Part shown: positions 24,049 through 33,810 of the stretch, piece after piece
Position numbering within the stretch: position 1 is the stretch's first letter
Layout: each line of letters opens with the position of its first letter
DNA from: Macrosoma leucophasiata
Taxonomy: Eukaryota; Arthropoda; Insecta; Lepidoptera; Hedylidae
Assembly (NCBI GenBank): GCA_036365455.1
Contig: JAWQUS010000004.1
Coordinates: 7,323,501-7,387,500, forward strand
Length of the DNA stretch: 64,000 bases
Direction: 5' to 3'
Position numbers and translations under genes: made by a program
Notes under the pieces: generated by a model
Seen by the model: only the letters and a program-made list of their open reading frames with translations
The model's database searches: none
Told to the model about the DNA's origin: nothing

Positions 24049-26988
24049 TTAATCGGGTCTCAAACGCATATTTCTTAATAAACAAAGATCTCTCGCAGTA
24101 TCTTTTCGTCCATAAGGAGTACACAAATCATACAATCGAAGGATCAGTCCAATATTAAAGTTGTCTGGCAGAGCTTTTATAAGAGTCGGCACAATTTCAC
24201 TGGGCATTTTCTGTAGCACCACTTGAGCTCGGTCGTCGCCACATTGAACAACGTACACAAGAAACTCCAAAATAAAATGCGTTTGTGGCGTAACATCACC
24301 ATTTTTGCCCGCTAAATGCAAAAACGACTTGTACAACGTTTCCAATCCTGTAAGTAGTGGCTCTCGTAAGACGATTCCTGACATACTTTGCCCTTGTGAA
24401 TAATACATGGTGCCATCTGACGTATTATCGTTCATTCTTCTCACTTTACTAGATGAACACATTGAATCTAAGTCCTCAGAATCATCATGTCTACGTTTTC
24501 TAGTATTATGTCCTTTGTTAGTGTTAGTGTGCTCTAAAGCTGCGTAAATGCAATAGACTGAGAGTTTCGCTAAAATAGCACATTGTGGTTCCACTAACTC
24601 TTCACATAACTTTGCGTTATATAAGTATTGAGGCAGCACATGCAATAGCAATGCTTCTGTACATTTTTCGATATCCAAATGAAACATCGCCAGGACTATG
24701 TCAACTGATCTGTCTAAGTCTTCTTGGTATCTAAACTTTAAAGTTTCTTTTACCAAATTAGTGACGAACCACACCGGTCCTGCAGTGTTTAGAAGACTTT
24801 GAATAACGTAAGTATCATCAATGTGTAAGTATCCTTTAGTTTTAATGTCATCCCAAACAGATTGTAATTGTTCTAAAATAGGTTGACAAGATATAATGCT
24901 GTATGGGAGATTGATACCCTTGGTTTTAGCTACAGAAGGTGGATGGACATCATACTGCATTTTTTTCAAAATTTGACACATTAAAATTGTGCGCTCTTTA
25001 AAATTATCTATCTGTGTCAATTCCGCCTCAGTTGGAGGTGATAAAAATTGCTGAACCATATTCAACGGTTTCAAAAACGCATCTTGGTGTACAACATTGA
25101 TGTACGAACAAAGCCACGCAGACGCGCAAACTGCTAACGAAGCCATTTTCTGGCGTAAAGAATCTAACATTCGTTTGACATCTGCAGTAGAAATAGATCC
25201 TTGCTCCCATGCAAATAAAACTTCTTTTATCGCGCCACTAACATTGATACAGAGATCATGAGGTTTTAAGTTTGTATTTTTGAAATCAAAATCTGGTGCA
25301 CTGAGATGATGTAACATAATTTCTACCAGCTGTGGATCACATTTCTGAAGTATTTGATCCGGTGATTTATGATGTCCTTTTTGAGGCATGCACTCTCTAA
25401 CCCACTGTTCAAAAAACGAATCGCCATTTTCATCAAACATAGCTTCAACACCATAATCTTGGACAATTGAACATAGAATCAAGAAAGACATATCAAAAAT
25501 ATACACTTTAGACTGTGTAACACCTTTCTCACTGGCAGCGAGTAAAGCAAATTCATTAAACTTGATAAGCCGAGAGACAAACAATTTCAATTTGCCTTCC
25601 ACTGTAGCAACAGCAAGTATTGTATCTAATGTTGCACCACCAACAATTTGACACAGCATCGGATATAGAGATTCCCAAGTCTTGTCCCCACCCATATTTT
25701 TCAAAATCCCTGTCAATGTTGGTTCAGCTCGAGTAACAAATAGTGGCACGGAACCTTGCCGACTAGTAGGTTCAAATTTTTGAAGTTTCACAACATCTTT
25801 CGTTTGACGTTTCTGGTTGAAATATGATAAATGACTTTCTGTCACCACATTCAATTTCACTAACGGTTCTAATAGTGACACAATACTATTACAAGAATTC
25901 CTTGTATCCACTATGTCAAGTAAAGGGGTGGATTGCAAGAGCTTCTCAAAAGCTTCAACCACTTCCACTGAATATTCACCTTCTTTATTACTTGTACCAC
26001 ATGAATTATGTAAGAAATGGATGACTTGTGGTACTTTCAGGAAAGTGAAAGCTGCCCAGAGTGCCTGTTTTGTTGCATCTTTACTCGAATCATTGAGAGA
26101 AATGAAGCAGGCCCTTATAAGTTCGCTGTACAATCTTGACAATGGATATGCTTTAATACCTTTTATCATCAATAATTGACTAGCAAATTGTCGTAAATCT
26201 GCACTCGGGTTTGCTAATACATCAATTGATATCAAAGCTTGTAAGCAATGTGTGACGGCTTCAGGCTTATTATTCAAAGGTGCTATTTTATCAAGGTCCA
26301 TATTACAAATTTTCTGCAATGTCTCATGTATAGTAACTGGCGCTTTAAATTGTGTGTTCATCATCATAAATGCGGTGATCTCTTGACACTTCTTTGTGAC
26401 CTCATTATATTCATCAGGATCATTCTGCTTAGCCAAATAAAACATAGCAAGCAAAAAGTCTGTATGAACTATAGAATTTAGTAGCGATGTTGATTTTTCC
26501 AATAACTCCTGGCTTTGTATTGGATTTGATGCTGGATACTTACTCAAAGAGTAATGATACACTTGTAGCAGCCACAGTATAATAGATGAGACCGCATAGG
26601 CAAGTACTTCTTCTTCCATTTTACCCCGACAAGTGATGCTATCGAGGAAACTTTCTAGGAATTCCAAAAGACTAAGAATGCAGTGGGGCTTATGAAAGGC
26701 ATCAAACTTAGCAATTCGTTGGAGAACGGCGGCGTAGGAAACTAAGTGAGATGCCAAGGAATGCTTGAGGTACGATATCACAAGTTGATTGGCACCACAG
26801 CCAACCATCGCTTGTTGCAAAATACAATCTGCGAGGTTATACAAATCTCCACTGACCCCTCTGGGCAATATAGTCTTGATATTAATACCCCATTGAATAT
26901 CAGTCCATCTTTCACGCCAAGCCTTCAAAATCAAAGCTTTTAGAGAGCTGGTTTTACTTGTAATCTTCGATGCATCCATTTTCACCAT
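24049..26988 (-). CDS. MED24: Mediator complex subunit 24
   Basis: 979 codons in a single uninterrupted frame. The N-terminus (LILKAWRERWTDIQWGINIK, then LADCILQQAM and LVISYLKHSL) follows animal MED24/TRAP100 closely, and the length is close to the roughly 990 residues usual for the family. MED24 is a helical tail-module subunit of Mediator in the nucleus that relays activators to RNA polymerase II. A bipartite basic stretch at about residues 829-851 (TRKRRHDD ... SSKVRR) is a likely nuclear signal within a poorly conserved insert. The C-terminus ends NMRLRPD. Met1 (26988) and Met4 are both possible starts. There is no intron, unlike the intron-rich human gene; a natural loss in this lineage or an intact retrocopy are both possible, but no poly(A) remnant is seen downstream. 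A LINE sits about 470 bp upstream. Confidence 0.93.
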   Translation of the reverse strand: MVKMDASKITSKTSSLKALILKAWRERWTDIQWGINIKTILPRGVSGDLYNLADCILQQAMVGCGANQLVISYLKHSLASHLVSYAAVLQRIAKFDAFHKPHCILSLLEFLESFLDSITCRGKMEEEVLAYAVSSIILWLLQVYHYSLSKYPASNPIQSQELLEKSTSLLNSIVHTDFLLAMFYLAKQNDPDEYNEVTKKCQEITAFMMMNTQFKAPVTIHETLQKICNMDLDKIAPLNNKPEAVTHCLQALISIDVLANPSADLRQFASQLLMIKGIKAYPLSRLYSELIRACFISLNDSSKDATKQALWAAFTFLKVPQVIHFLHNSCGTSNKEGEYSVEVVEAFEKLLQSTPLLDIVDTRNSCNSIVSLLEPLVKLNVVTESHLSYFNQKRQTKDVVKLQKFEPTSRQGSVPLFVTRAEPTLTGILKNMGGDKTWESLYPMLCQIVGGATLDTILAVATVEGKLKLFVSRLIKFNEFALLAASEKGVTQSKVYIFDMSFLILCSIVQDYGVEAMFDENGDSFFEQWVRECMPQKGHHKSPDQILQKCDPQLVEIMLHHLSAPDFDFKNTNLKPHDLCINVSGAIKEVLFAWEQGSISTADVKRMLDSLRQKMASLAVCASAWLCSYINVVHQDAFLKPLNMVQQFLSPPTEAELTQIDNFKERTILMCQILKKMQYDVHPPSVAKTKGINLPYSIISCQPILEQLQSVWDDIKTKGYLHIDDTYVIQSLLNTAGPVWFVTNLVKETLKFRYQEDLDRSVDIVLAMFHLDIEKCTEALLLHVLPQYLYNAKLCEELVEPQCAILAKLSVYCIYAALEHTNTNKGHNTRKRRHDDSEDLDSMCSSSKVRRMNDNTSDGTMYYSQGQSMSGIVLREPLLTGLETLYKSFLHLAGKNGDVTPQTHFILEFLVYVVQCGDDRAQVVLQKMPSEIVPTLIKALPDNFNIGLILRLYDLCTPYGRKDTARDLCLLRNMRLRPD

Positions 26989-27443
26989 TTTTGAGAATCA
27001 CTTCATTACACAAATGTTTGATCTGTCACAACAAAAGTCTACGTTGTACTGCACCACTTTTTACATTTTTGTACTTTTATTTTTGTCTTTTTGATAGAAA
27101 ATTATATTTTTTACAGGAAAATGCAAACAAATTCCAATTTCTTTGCTGTCAAGCTGTCACCAACTATCACTGTCATAAAAATAAATCTTTACCAATTTTT
27201 TTTGTGTATGGCATCGCTATTACACATATTGCCAGTGTCAAGTAAAACGATATTTCGTATAAATTATATAAGCAGCGTAAAAGTTAGTATAATATAGTAA
27301 TCAAGTTTATGTAAGTATAAAGTATATAAGTTATCAAGTATAATATGTCAGTCAAGTGTCAAGACATTCGAGTAAAGCGATGACTACTTTATCAGAACAT
27401 GTACAATGAAGTTTTGGAGGCAACCTGAAAGGTCGTGTTTTTG

Positions 27444-27456
27444 CACTGTTATTCTA
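27444..27456. repeat. LINE target-site duplication, left copy
   Basis: cactgttattcta, identical to 33659-33671. The same 13-mer occurs once at the unbroken retroposon copy (34443-34455). Confidence 0.9.
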
Positions 27457-27684
27457 ACGAACGAATCTTCATCATCCCTCCCTCAGCGCGGGAAGCGCAA
27501 CAGAGGGGGGGGATGGTTCGGGGATTGAGGGAATCCTCGTACCCCGGGCCTATCTGCCCCCGAGGCGTCGGGGGCGTGGTCCTAAATGGGGGATTGTGGC
27601 ACGCGGGGAAACTCACTGAGAGAGGCCATATATATATATATTTTTTTTTTTTTCCCTCCCCAACGTTATTCCCTCGCGTGCCGC

Positions 27685-30684
27685 TTACAAATGGTCTTGA
27701 TTTAAAGAATTAAATATATTAACGTTCTCTATTGTGAGGGGCCACACGTCCGCGCCATCTCTTTGGCTTAAGCCGGGCGGCGCAGCCGCGGACCCGATCG
27801 GCAACTCCGTTCCTCGACCAGTAGGACTTGTACTCGGTAAGTGGACGGGGCTCGAACCCGCCCAGTAGGATGCGGGTGAGTGGGGCCTGTCAAGTGGTAT
27901 GTGTGTGTAGGTGTGATTGTATGTGTTGGCGGCCCTAACTGTGATCCGGGGGATGGGGGCCTCCGGAGGGATGAGATGGGCGACATCGGTTCGACGCGCT
28001 CCCGGCGATGCAGGTGGGAGGATCTCGCGCGGCAACGGACGACCCTCGGGCGGCCGGCTGTGGAGAGGGGCGAATCCGCGGAGATGCTCATGGGGTCCAT
28101 TATCCGCGCGGTCGAACATTCGACGCGCTAGACGGACCACAAACTCCTCCACGGACTCAACCCCTAGGTCCCGGGCGATGACGTCGTTGCGCACGTACCT
28201 CCCCGCGCCTGTGATCAGCCGGAGAGACACGTTCTGCTGAGCCTGAAGCCGACGTCGCTGCGAGGCCGAGCATAAAGCATACCATGCTGGCGCAGCGTAC
28301 GTCAGCCTCGAGCGGACATAGGTTTTATAAAGCCGGATTTTGGTCCGGAGTGGCAGTCTCGATTGTAACACCGGTCGCAGCATCGAGCGCGCAGCAGCCG
28401 CCTGCTGCACCACGTGGTTCACAGTGGGCACCATGCGGAGTGCGCGATCGATGCTACACCCCAGGTATTTAACCGTAGACTGCCAGGCTATGTCCTGGCC
28501 TCGCAATCGGAGCGGCTGAGGCCAGCGGCGGACTCGTGTGACGATTGCGGCCGTCTTGTCAACATTGACGGTCATCCGCCACTTGTCCAGCCACTCCGGC
28601 AGCAGGTCCAGCAGGTGTTGCATTTTTGCGATTGCTAAATGCAACCGAGCCGATGTCGCTATATAGGCGCTGTCGTCGGCAAACAGGGACAGCATGACGT
28701 CCCTCTCCCCTTCACGCAGATGGTCGCGTAGGGTGGGAACGTCGTCTGTGTACGCCGTATATAAGCACGGCGACAGACAGCTGCCCTGTGGTACCCCGGC
28801 ACGGATTGGATGCTGGGCCGAATCGCAGCCCTCCACCGTGACGTAGAACCGCCGATCTTGGAGAAAGTCAGCTACCACCCTACAAATGCCGGATGGTAGT
28901 CTGGCGGCTACTTTGTCGAGGAGGCCAACGTGCCACACGCGGTCGAATGCTTTTTCTATGTCTAGAAAAACTCCGACCGCGTAGTGATCTCGGTTGACCT
29001 CGACGGCAAGGTGATGTAGCACCCGGGTCAGTTGGAGCGTAGTTGAGTGTCCCGCGCGGAAGCCGAATTGCTCCTCCCTACTCGGGAGAAGTGGTCTCAG
29101 CCTCCGCAGCAGGAGACGCTCGAACAACTTACCCAGGTGCGACAGTAGAGTTATAGGGCGATAGCTGGACGGGAGTCGGCGGTCCTTGCCCGGTTTCGGG
29201 AGGACAATGACCCTTCCCAGCTTCCAATCGGTGGGAAAATGGCCAGTCCGGAGCACTCCATTGAAGAGTTTGGTTAAAGTCACCAAACTCTTCCATGGTA
29301 GATGACGGAGCGCTTCGATGGGGATACCGTCAGGCCCAGCAGCTCTCCGACTGGGTAGTCGGAGGACTGCTTTGCGCAGCTCGGAAGGGGAGATAAAGTC
29401 TTCTCCCCGGAGCGGCGTGGCAGGGGCCGACAGGAGTTCCCTCACTCGGCGCTCACAGTCATCTAAGTGCTCAACGACAGCGCCATTGGCGGGGTTGGGG
29501 GTAAACACCCCCTCCAGGTGGTTAGCCATAATTTCGGCGCGGTCCTGTGGCCTGTAGCACCGTCTACCGCTGCTATCAAGCAGCGGATAGATAGGTGCGG
29601 CTTCGCGCGTGAGCGCTCTCGTGAGCGCATAGAGATTCGTGTCTGTCTCTCCCGCTCGGTCGATCGTGCCTTCCCACGTCGACCCGCGGTACACGCTCAC
29701 GGCAGCGCTCAGGCGCTCAGTCAGGCGGTTGAGGTCACTCTTCACTGATGGGCAGCGGGTGCGCGCCCACAACTGGCGCAGCACACGTTTCCGCTGGCGC
29801 ATGGACTCGAGTGAGGCAGGCAGGGCGCCCCTGCGGTACGTCCTCGGCGGAAGGGTCGTGGTAGCCGCTTCCTTGGCGGCCTTGATGACTGAGGCGAGGC
29901 GGCTAGTGGCCGCCTCCACCTCCTCTGGAGATTGCAGGGCGCCCAGAGGTTCGGCCTCACTCATAGTGCGCGCGAAAGCGTGCCAGTCGGTGCGCCGACG
30001 CGGCGGGCGCGCAATGGTAAAGCTGCTTGACAGTGATAGAGTGACCAATAGAGGGAGGTGCTGAGTGTCGAGGTCGTACAGCACCTCTACATGGACCGGC
30101 CATGGCAAGTGTTTATGTATGACGATGTCCAAAACGTCCGGCTGGTGGGCTGGGTTGGTCGGTACATGTGATGGTGCATCAGGCCCCACCACACTGTACC
30201 CACCAACCTGGCTATCCTCGAAGATCTTTCGACCTGGCGGAGAAATCACCCTTGACCCCCAAGAGGGGTGTTTGGCGTTTAGGTCCCCCGCCACAATGGT
30301 CGGTTTGTCCCCGAGAAGAGCATGAACGTCCCGGACATCGACACACCCACCCGGAGGTCGATAGGCGGCGAATATGTTGAGCTCCGTGCCGTCCGCGTTC
30401 ACGCACACTCCCTTGGAGCGCACGGATTCGAACGGCAAAACCCCCAATTCGTCGTGCACAACATCACGACGCACGAGGGCGGCAGTACCTCTGTATGCCA
30501 GCCCCCGCGGCGAAACCTCGTCGTGACGGTACACGAAGAAGTTAGGTATTCGGAGCTCGTCCCCGCTGCGGAGTTTGGTCTCGCCCAGGAGAACTACATG
30601 GATGTCCTGCGACTGGGCGAGATCCCTCAGTGCCCGAATGTGACCCTTAATTCCTCCCGGATTCCAGTAGAGTATCCGCAGGAG
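27685..30684 (-). CDS. LINE ORF2: AP endonuclease and reverse transcriptase
   Basis: The open frame runs from about 30684 (LLRILYWNPGG) to TAA at 27685-27687, roughly 1,000 codons. The N-terminal endonuclease shows the WN and GETKL motifs, then AYRPPGG, AGDLNAKHPSWGSR and DTQHLPLLVTL (catalytic Asn, Asp and His of the exonuclease-endonuclease-phosphatase fold). The reverse transcriptase shows AAGPDGIP, SSYRPITLLSHLGKLFE, FLDIEKAFDRVWH, GVPQGSCLSP and the catalytic FADD box. A thumb-like tail (YLGCSIDR ... TYAAPAW) follows, with no RNase H. No ATG precedes the endonuclease: the frame stays open upstream and overlaps the end of ORF1 in the -1 frame. The first in-frame GTG at 30534 is too far in to be the true start. 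Confidence 0.9.
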   Translation of the reverse strand, partial: LLRILYWNPGGIKGHIRALRDLAQSQDIHVVLLGETKLRSGDELRIPNFFVYRHDEVSPRGLAYRGTAALVRRDVVHDELGVLPFESVRSKGVCVNADGTELNIFAAYRPPGGCVDVRDVHALLGDKPTIVAGDLNAKHPSWGSRVISPPGRKIFEDSQVGGYSVVGPDAPSHVPTNPAHQPDVLDIVIHKHLPWPVHVEVLYDLDTQHLPLLVTLSLSSSFTIARPPRRRTDWHAFARTMSEAEPLGALQSPEEVEAATSRLASVIKAAKEAATTTLPPRTYRRGALPASLESMRQRKRVLRQLWARTRCPSVKSDLNRLTERLSAAVSVYRGSTWEGTIDRAGETDTNLYALTRALTREAAPIYPLLDSSGRRCYRPQDRAEIMANHLEGVFTPNPANGAVVEHLDDCERRVRELLSAPATPLRGEDFISPSELRKAVLRLPSRRAAGPDGIPIEALRHLPWKSLVTLTKLFNGVLRTGHFPTDWKLGRVIVLPKPGKDRRLPSSYRPITLLSHLGKLFERLLLRRLRPLLPSREEQFGFRAGHSTTLQLTRVLHHLAVEVNRDHYAVGVFLDIEKAFDRVWHVGLLDKVAARLPSGICRVVADFLQDRRFYVTVEGCDSAQHPIRAGVPQGSCLSPCLYTAYTDDVPTLRDHLREGERDVMLSLFADDSAYIATSARLHLAIAKMQHLLDLLPEWLDKWRMTVNVDKTAAIVTRVRRWPQPLRLRGQDIAWQSTVKYLGCSIDRALRMVPTVNHVVQQAAAARSMLRPVLQSRLPLRTKIRLYKTYVRSRLTYAAPAWYALCSASQRRRLQAQQNVSLRLITGAGRYVRNDVIARDLGVESVEEFVVRLARRMFDRADNGPHEHLRGFAPLHSRPPEGRPLPREILPPASPGARRTDVAHLIPPEAPIPRITVRAANTYNHTYTHIPLDRPHSPASYWAGSSPVHLPSTSPTGRGTELPIGSAAAPPGLSQRDGADVWPLTIENVNIFNSLNQDHL

Positions 30685-30773
30685 GTGTGAGTGTAAATGT
30701 GTGGGTGAATTCTGTATTGCGGTATTTGGATTCGTGGGGATGTTTGTGTTTTGAGTGGGTGGGTTGTCATCAT

Positions 30774-33230
30774 TTACCGTGATTGGAGCTGTGTCAATTC
30801 TGACAGGCCCCGTAAGAGTGCTGGAACAATGTCCTGGCCCGCGTTGTAGGCCGTCAGTATCCCTGTCAGGGTACTTATGAATATCCCTAATAACTGGGAC
30901 ACTGACGGCTCCCTCTGAAAATCTGGACCAGCAATCGCCGATCGGGACGCGGCTACGGGCCCGGCCATCGGCTGCGGTTCAGGTGGCGGCCCGTGTGGCT
31001 TCCAAATATGGGGGGTGGGTGTTATCTGCAGATGCGAGGGATATGACAGGACTTCTGTGTCGCGTGTGCGGAGCGTCCTTTCACTTGGCGGCTGGCTGAC
31101 GACCGGCAGCGGCGGCTCAGCGCGTTGAGTATGCCTCAGTCGCGGGTCACGCGCCGTCAGGCCGGACGTGATTGGATGCGGTGGCATGGTGGCTACAGGG
31201 GTTGCTGTTGTGGGGGGGTCCAGTGTACCCTCTTGGTGACTGGGCTGGGGAGCCTTGCTTCGCCCCTCGTTTGTGGTGAGTTCAGCCGGCACAGCGCGCG
31301 TAGCCTCAGCCGCGCGCTGTCGTCGTCGACGAGCAGCACGTGACATCGTCTTCTTCTTCCTTGGTGCGTTATGTGCCAGCACGAGTTGGTGATGGTTGTG
31401 AGTAGGCCCCGGCACGGAGTGCACCAGGGGCTGAGAGGGCCCCGGCACTTTATGCGCCAAGGGCTGGTAAGGTTCCGGCGCGCTCTGTGCCTGGGGCTGA
31501 AAAGGCCCCTGCACCGACTGCGCCAGGGATTGTTGATATGGCCCCGGCACAACTTGCGCCAGGGGCTGGAAGGGTCCCGGCACGACCTGTGCCTGGGGCT
31601 GAGTGAGCCCCGGCACGATTTGCGCCAGGGGCTGGAAGGGTCCCGTCACGACGTGCGCCTGGGGCTGAGTGGGCCCCGGCACTGATAGCGCCTGGGGCTG
31701 AATGGAGCCCGGCACTGTTGTTTGGGGCTGAAATGGCCCTGACGCGACGTGCGACTGTGGTTGGGAAGGTCCCGGCTCAAATTGCGCCTGGGACTGGTGA
31801 GGCGCTTGGGCGCCCGGGAGTGGCGGGGGGATGCGGTCCTTGCGCCTCCTCGCCTCTTTGACGAAGACCGGGCATCTCCGGTCGCTTGCAGCATGTGGGC
31901 CGCTACAGTTGGCGCAGTGCGGTTGGTCTCTTGGGACCACACACTCCGCCACTGGATGGCCGCCGGCGCATCGGACACACTTCATTGGCCGGTGACAATT
32001 AGCAGAGGCATGCCCGAGCGCCTGGCAGCGGTGACATTGTGAAGGCCCGATACGGCCCCTCCAGGCGCGGATGGTTACCCCCCTCATATAGAGTAGGGTG
32101 TTGATGTTGTACAGCCTGGCCAGTTCTTCGTGGTTTAGGTGGCCAAGCTGTATAAAGAATGATTGGCAGGGTCGATCGCGGCGACCCTCGAGGGGGCGCG
32201 CCGATTGCGCGTCAAACCCTTTGGCCCTCAAGGCGTCAATAATTTCGTTGACCGACGTGTCAATCGGTAACCCGCGGAGGCAGATTTTGGTTGGCAAGTC
32301 TGCCTCTACCGAATAACAAAACCATTCTATGGACTTATCTGTGTTGGACTCGTTCACTAGGTACGCTTGAATAGTACGGTACTCTTCGGCTGTCATCGGC
32401 AGAAAGCGCACCCCTGTGCCGAAGGTTTTGGCATGGGGCGTGAACCCTAGTTTTTGGGCTAAGGCCGCCAAATGTCGCGGCCAATTTGGCAGCTTTTCCG
32501 CGATAATCGGTGGATAGGTAGATCTGATGGATGGTACGGCATTATCGGTTGTTGCTTCAACGTGCTGCCGTGGGCTTGAAGGCGCTGCGGCCATCGCTGC
32601 GTAGGATACTGTCGGCGGTGGTGTCGCGAGCCGCTCAGGAGTTGATGTTAGTGGTGGCGTCTCGCCCTCTTCGGCGGGACGCATCTCCACATCGGCGGTC
32701 GGTCCACGCGGGGATTCTAGTCCCGCGTATGATGTTGAGGGACTTGGCGTAGGTGAGGCCTGGGAGGGACGCGAGCTATGGCTCGCTTCTACCTCGTCGG
32801 CCTGTTCTTGGGAGGTGTTGTAACTCGATGATGAAGAATTTCGGCGTCTAAGACGTTTGTCTTCTGGGACAGCCGAGTTGTTGCTACCAGAGGAATCTGC
32901 CTCGCTTCGGCGCCGTTTGGTGCTATCGCCGCCAGCCTCAGCCAAAGTTGCGGCCACGGCGGGATGAGCTGGTATCGATGAGGCACGGCCCTCTTCCTGG
33001 AGCTCTGACAGTAGGTTGGGGGAGGCCTCAAGAGTGTGCTCGAATGAGGGCGTTGGTTGGGGTATAGGCGACAGGATAGGACCCAAGTCCTGGCCCTCCG
33101 CCAAGGTTGAAGATGCTGTCGTGCTGGTGGTACTCTCCAAGGCTACTTGCGGGGCGGGGCGGCTCACTACTTGGCGAACGGGGAGCTTAGTTCCCCGCGG
33201 CTCAAGTCGCTCTCGCTCGCGCCGTTGCAT
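30774..33230 (-). CDS. LINE ORF1: gag-like nucleic-acid-binding protein
   Basis: 818 codons from ATG at 33230 to TAA at 30774. A serine/proline-rich N-terminus with basic patches (TKRRRSEAD, DKRLRRRN) is followed by an RRM-like/PRE region at about 310-395 (KICLRGLPID ... YMRGVTIRAWRGRIG). Three zinc knuckles follow at about 399-453: CHRCQALGHASANC, CVRCAGGHPVAEC and CANCSGPHAASDRRC. Residues 486-610 are an 11-residue tandem repeat, and the tail is rich in basic residues (KKKTMSRAARRRRQR). In jockey-type elements this protein coats the RNA and guides it to the nucleus. The length is greater than usual, partly because of the repeat block. Confidence 0.9.
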   Translation of the reverse strand: MQRRERERLEPRGTKLPVRQVVSRPAPQVALESTTSTTASSTLAEGQDLGPILSPIPQPTPSFEHTLEASPNLLSELQEEGRASSIPAHPAVAATLAEAGGDSTKRRRSEADSSGSNNSAVPEDKRLRRRNSSSSSYNTSQEQADEVEASHSSRPSQASPTPSPSTSYAGLESPRGPTADVEMRPAEEGETPPLTSTPERLATPPPTVSYAAMAAAPSSPRQHVEATTDNAVPSIRSTYPPIIAEKLPNWPRHLAALAQKLGFTPHAKTFGTGVRFLPMTAEEYRTIQAYLVNESNTDKSIEWFCYSVEADLPTKICLRGLPIDTSVNEIIDALRAKGFDAQSARPLEGRRDRPCQSFFIQLGHLNHEELARLYNINTLLYMRGVTIRAWRGRIGPSQCHRCQALGHASANCHRPMKCVRCAGGHPVAECVVPRDQPHCANCSGPHAASDRRCPVFVKEARRRKDRIPPPLPGAQAPHQSQAQFEPGPSQPQSHVASGPFQPQTTVPGSIQPQALSVPGPTQPQAHVVTGPFQPLAQIVPGLTQPQAQVVPGPFQPLAQVVPGPYQQSLAQSVQGPFQPQAQSAPEPYQPLAHKVPGPSQPLVHSVPGPTHNHHQLVLAHNAPRKKKTMSRAARRRRQRAAEATRAVPAELTTNEGRSKAPQPSHQEGTLDPPTTATPVATMPPHPITSGLTARDPRLRHTQRAEPPLPVVSQPPSERTLRTRDTEVLSYPSHLQITPTPHIWKPHGPPPEPQPMAGPVAASRSAIAGPDFQREPSVSQLLGIFISTLTGILTAYNAGQDIVPALLRGLSELTQLQSR
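31403..31775 (-). repeat. 33-bp coding minisatellite inside LINE ORF1
   Basis: About 11 units encoding variants of GPFQPQAQVVP (GPTQPQAHVVT, GPFQPLAQIVP, GLTQPQAQVVP, GPFQPLAQVVP and others). All but two units keep the 33-base length, so the frame is maintained. Confidence 0.85.
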
Positions 33231-33658
33231 GGTTCGGCCCGAGACAACTTCAGTTTGTATGTATACACTTATTGGGCATGTTCACTCTATTTGGATATAA
33301 GTGACCCGGCTTTAGCGATTTCGGAATGCACTGTTGTCTGTGGTCGGTCGTAGCACTGCCGGTCACTTCCCGCGTGCAACACTACGTTTCACTATGGAAG
33401 TGGGGCAGCACTGCTTTGCTCCGCGCTACTTCGCGTCCTGTCGCTCAATTTGTCACTTTAACGTCACAACAATCCCCTCGCGGGACACACGCGCCTAAAG
33501 GTTTCCCGGCTTTTACGCCACCGGGATACGATAGTGAGGTCACACACGAGGGAGGGGAAGCAGGGATACACGATTCGACGCGGTTGTGGGTCGTACGCCA
33601 GGGGATTGGGTTCCGCGCCTGGCGGACGTCACAGCGGTTCGACACTTGGGCGATGACT

Positions 33659-33671
33659 CACTGTTATTCTA
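33659..33671. repeat. LINE target-site duplication, right copy
   Basis: cactgttattcta, identical to 27444-27456. Confidence 0.9.
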
Positions 33672-33810
33672 TTTAACTATACACGGGCACTGTAATAAAC
33701 CTATATCAAACAAAATGCCACCTAACTATTATTCAATATAACTTAAAAATACATCAAGAAATTAAATAAAATAAGAGCACCATACGCCTCTTTCAAGGTT
33801 CCCGCCAAAA

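Larger units (their letters stand above)
27457..33658 (-). mobile_element. Full-length jockey-superfamily non-LTR retrotransposon (6.2 kb)
   Basis: Bounded by perfect 13-bp repeats. In minus-strand order it has a 5' UTR of about 430 bp, ORF1 (three CCHC knuckles), ORF2 (endonuclease plus reverse transcriptase, no RNase H) and a 3' UTR of about 230 bp. It ends without a poly(A) tail; an A/T-rich tract (27628-27653) lies inside the 3' UTR. It is strikingly GC-rich compared with its AT-rich surroundings, which marks it as a recent arrival. The architecture fits the jockey/R1 group; assignment to a named clade needs a tree. Neither ORF carries a stop, so the copy may be active. Confidence 0.9.
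27209..33810 (-). mobile_element. Retroposon (about 390 bp) split by the LINE insertion
   Basis: The two arms are 27209-27456 and 33672-33810. Joined across the LINE they align end to end with the unbroken copy at 34176-34596: shared 'catcgctattac', 'caagtaaaacgatatttc', 'gttttggaggcaacctga', 'cacgggcactgtaataaacc', 'ctctttcaaggttcccgcc'. On the minus strand it ends in a short A-run before 'ttggtaaagat'. Weakly matching flanks suggest an older, blurred target duplication. No tRNA or coding part was recognised; it may be a processed copy of a host transcript or a LINE 3' end. Confidence 0.7.

Noticed and set aside
25824..26943. Plus-strand frames opposite MED24
   Set aside because: Shadows of the conserved MED24 coding sequence.
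27768..33353. Many long plus- and minus-strand frames of 60-140 codons within the LINE region
   Set aside because: They overlap ORF1 and ORF2 in other frames and arise from the GC-rich composition of the LINE; none shows an independent domain.
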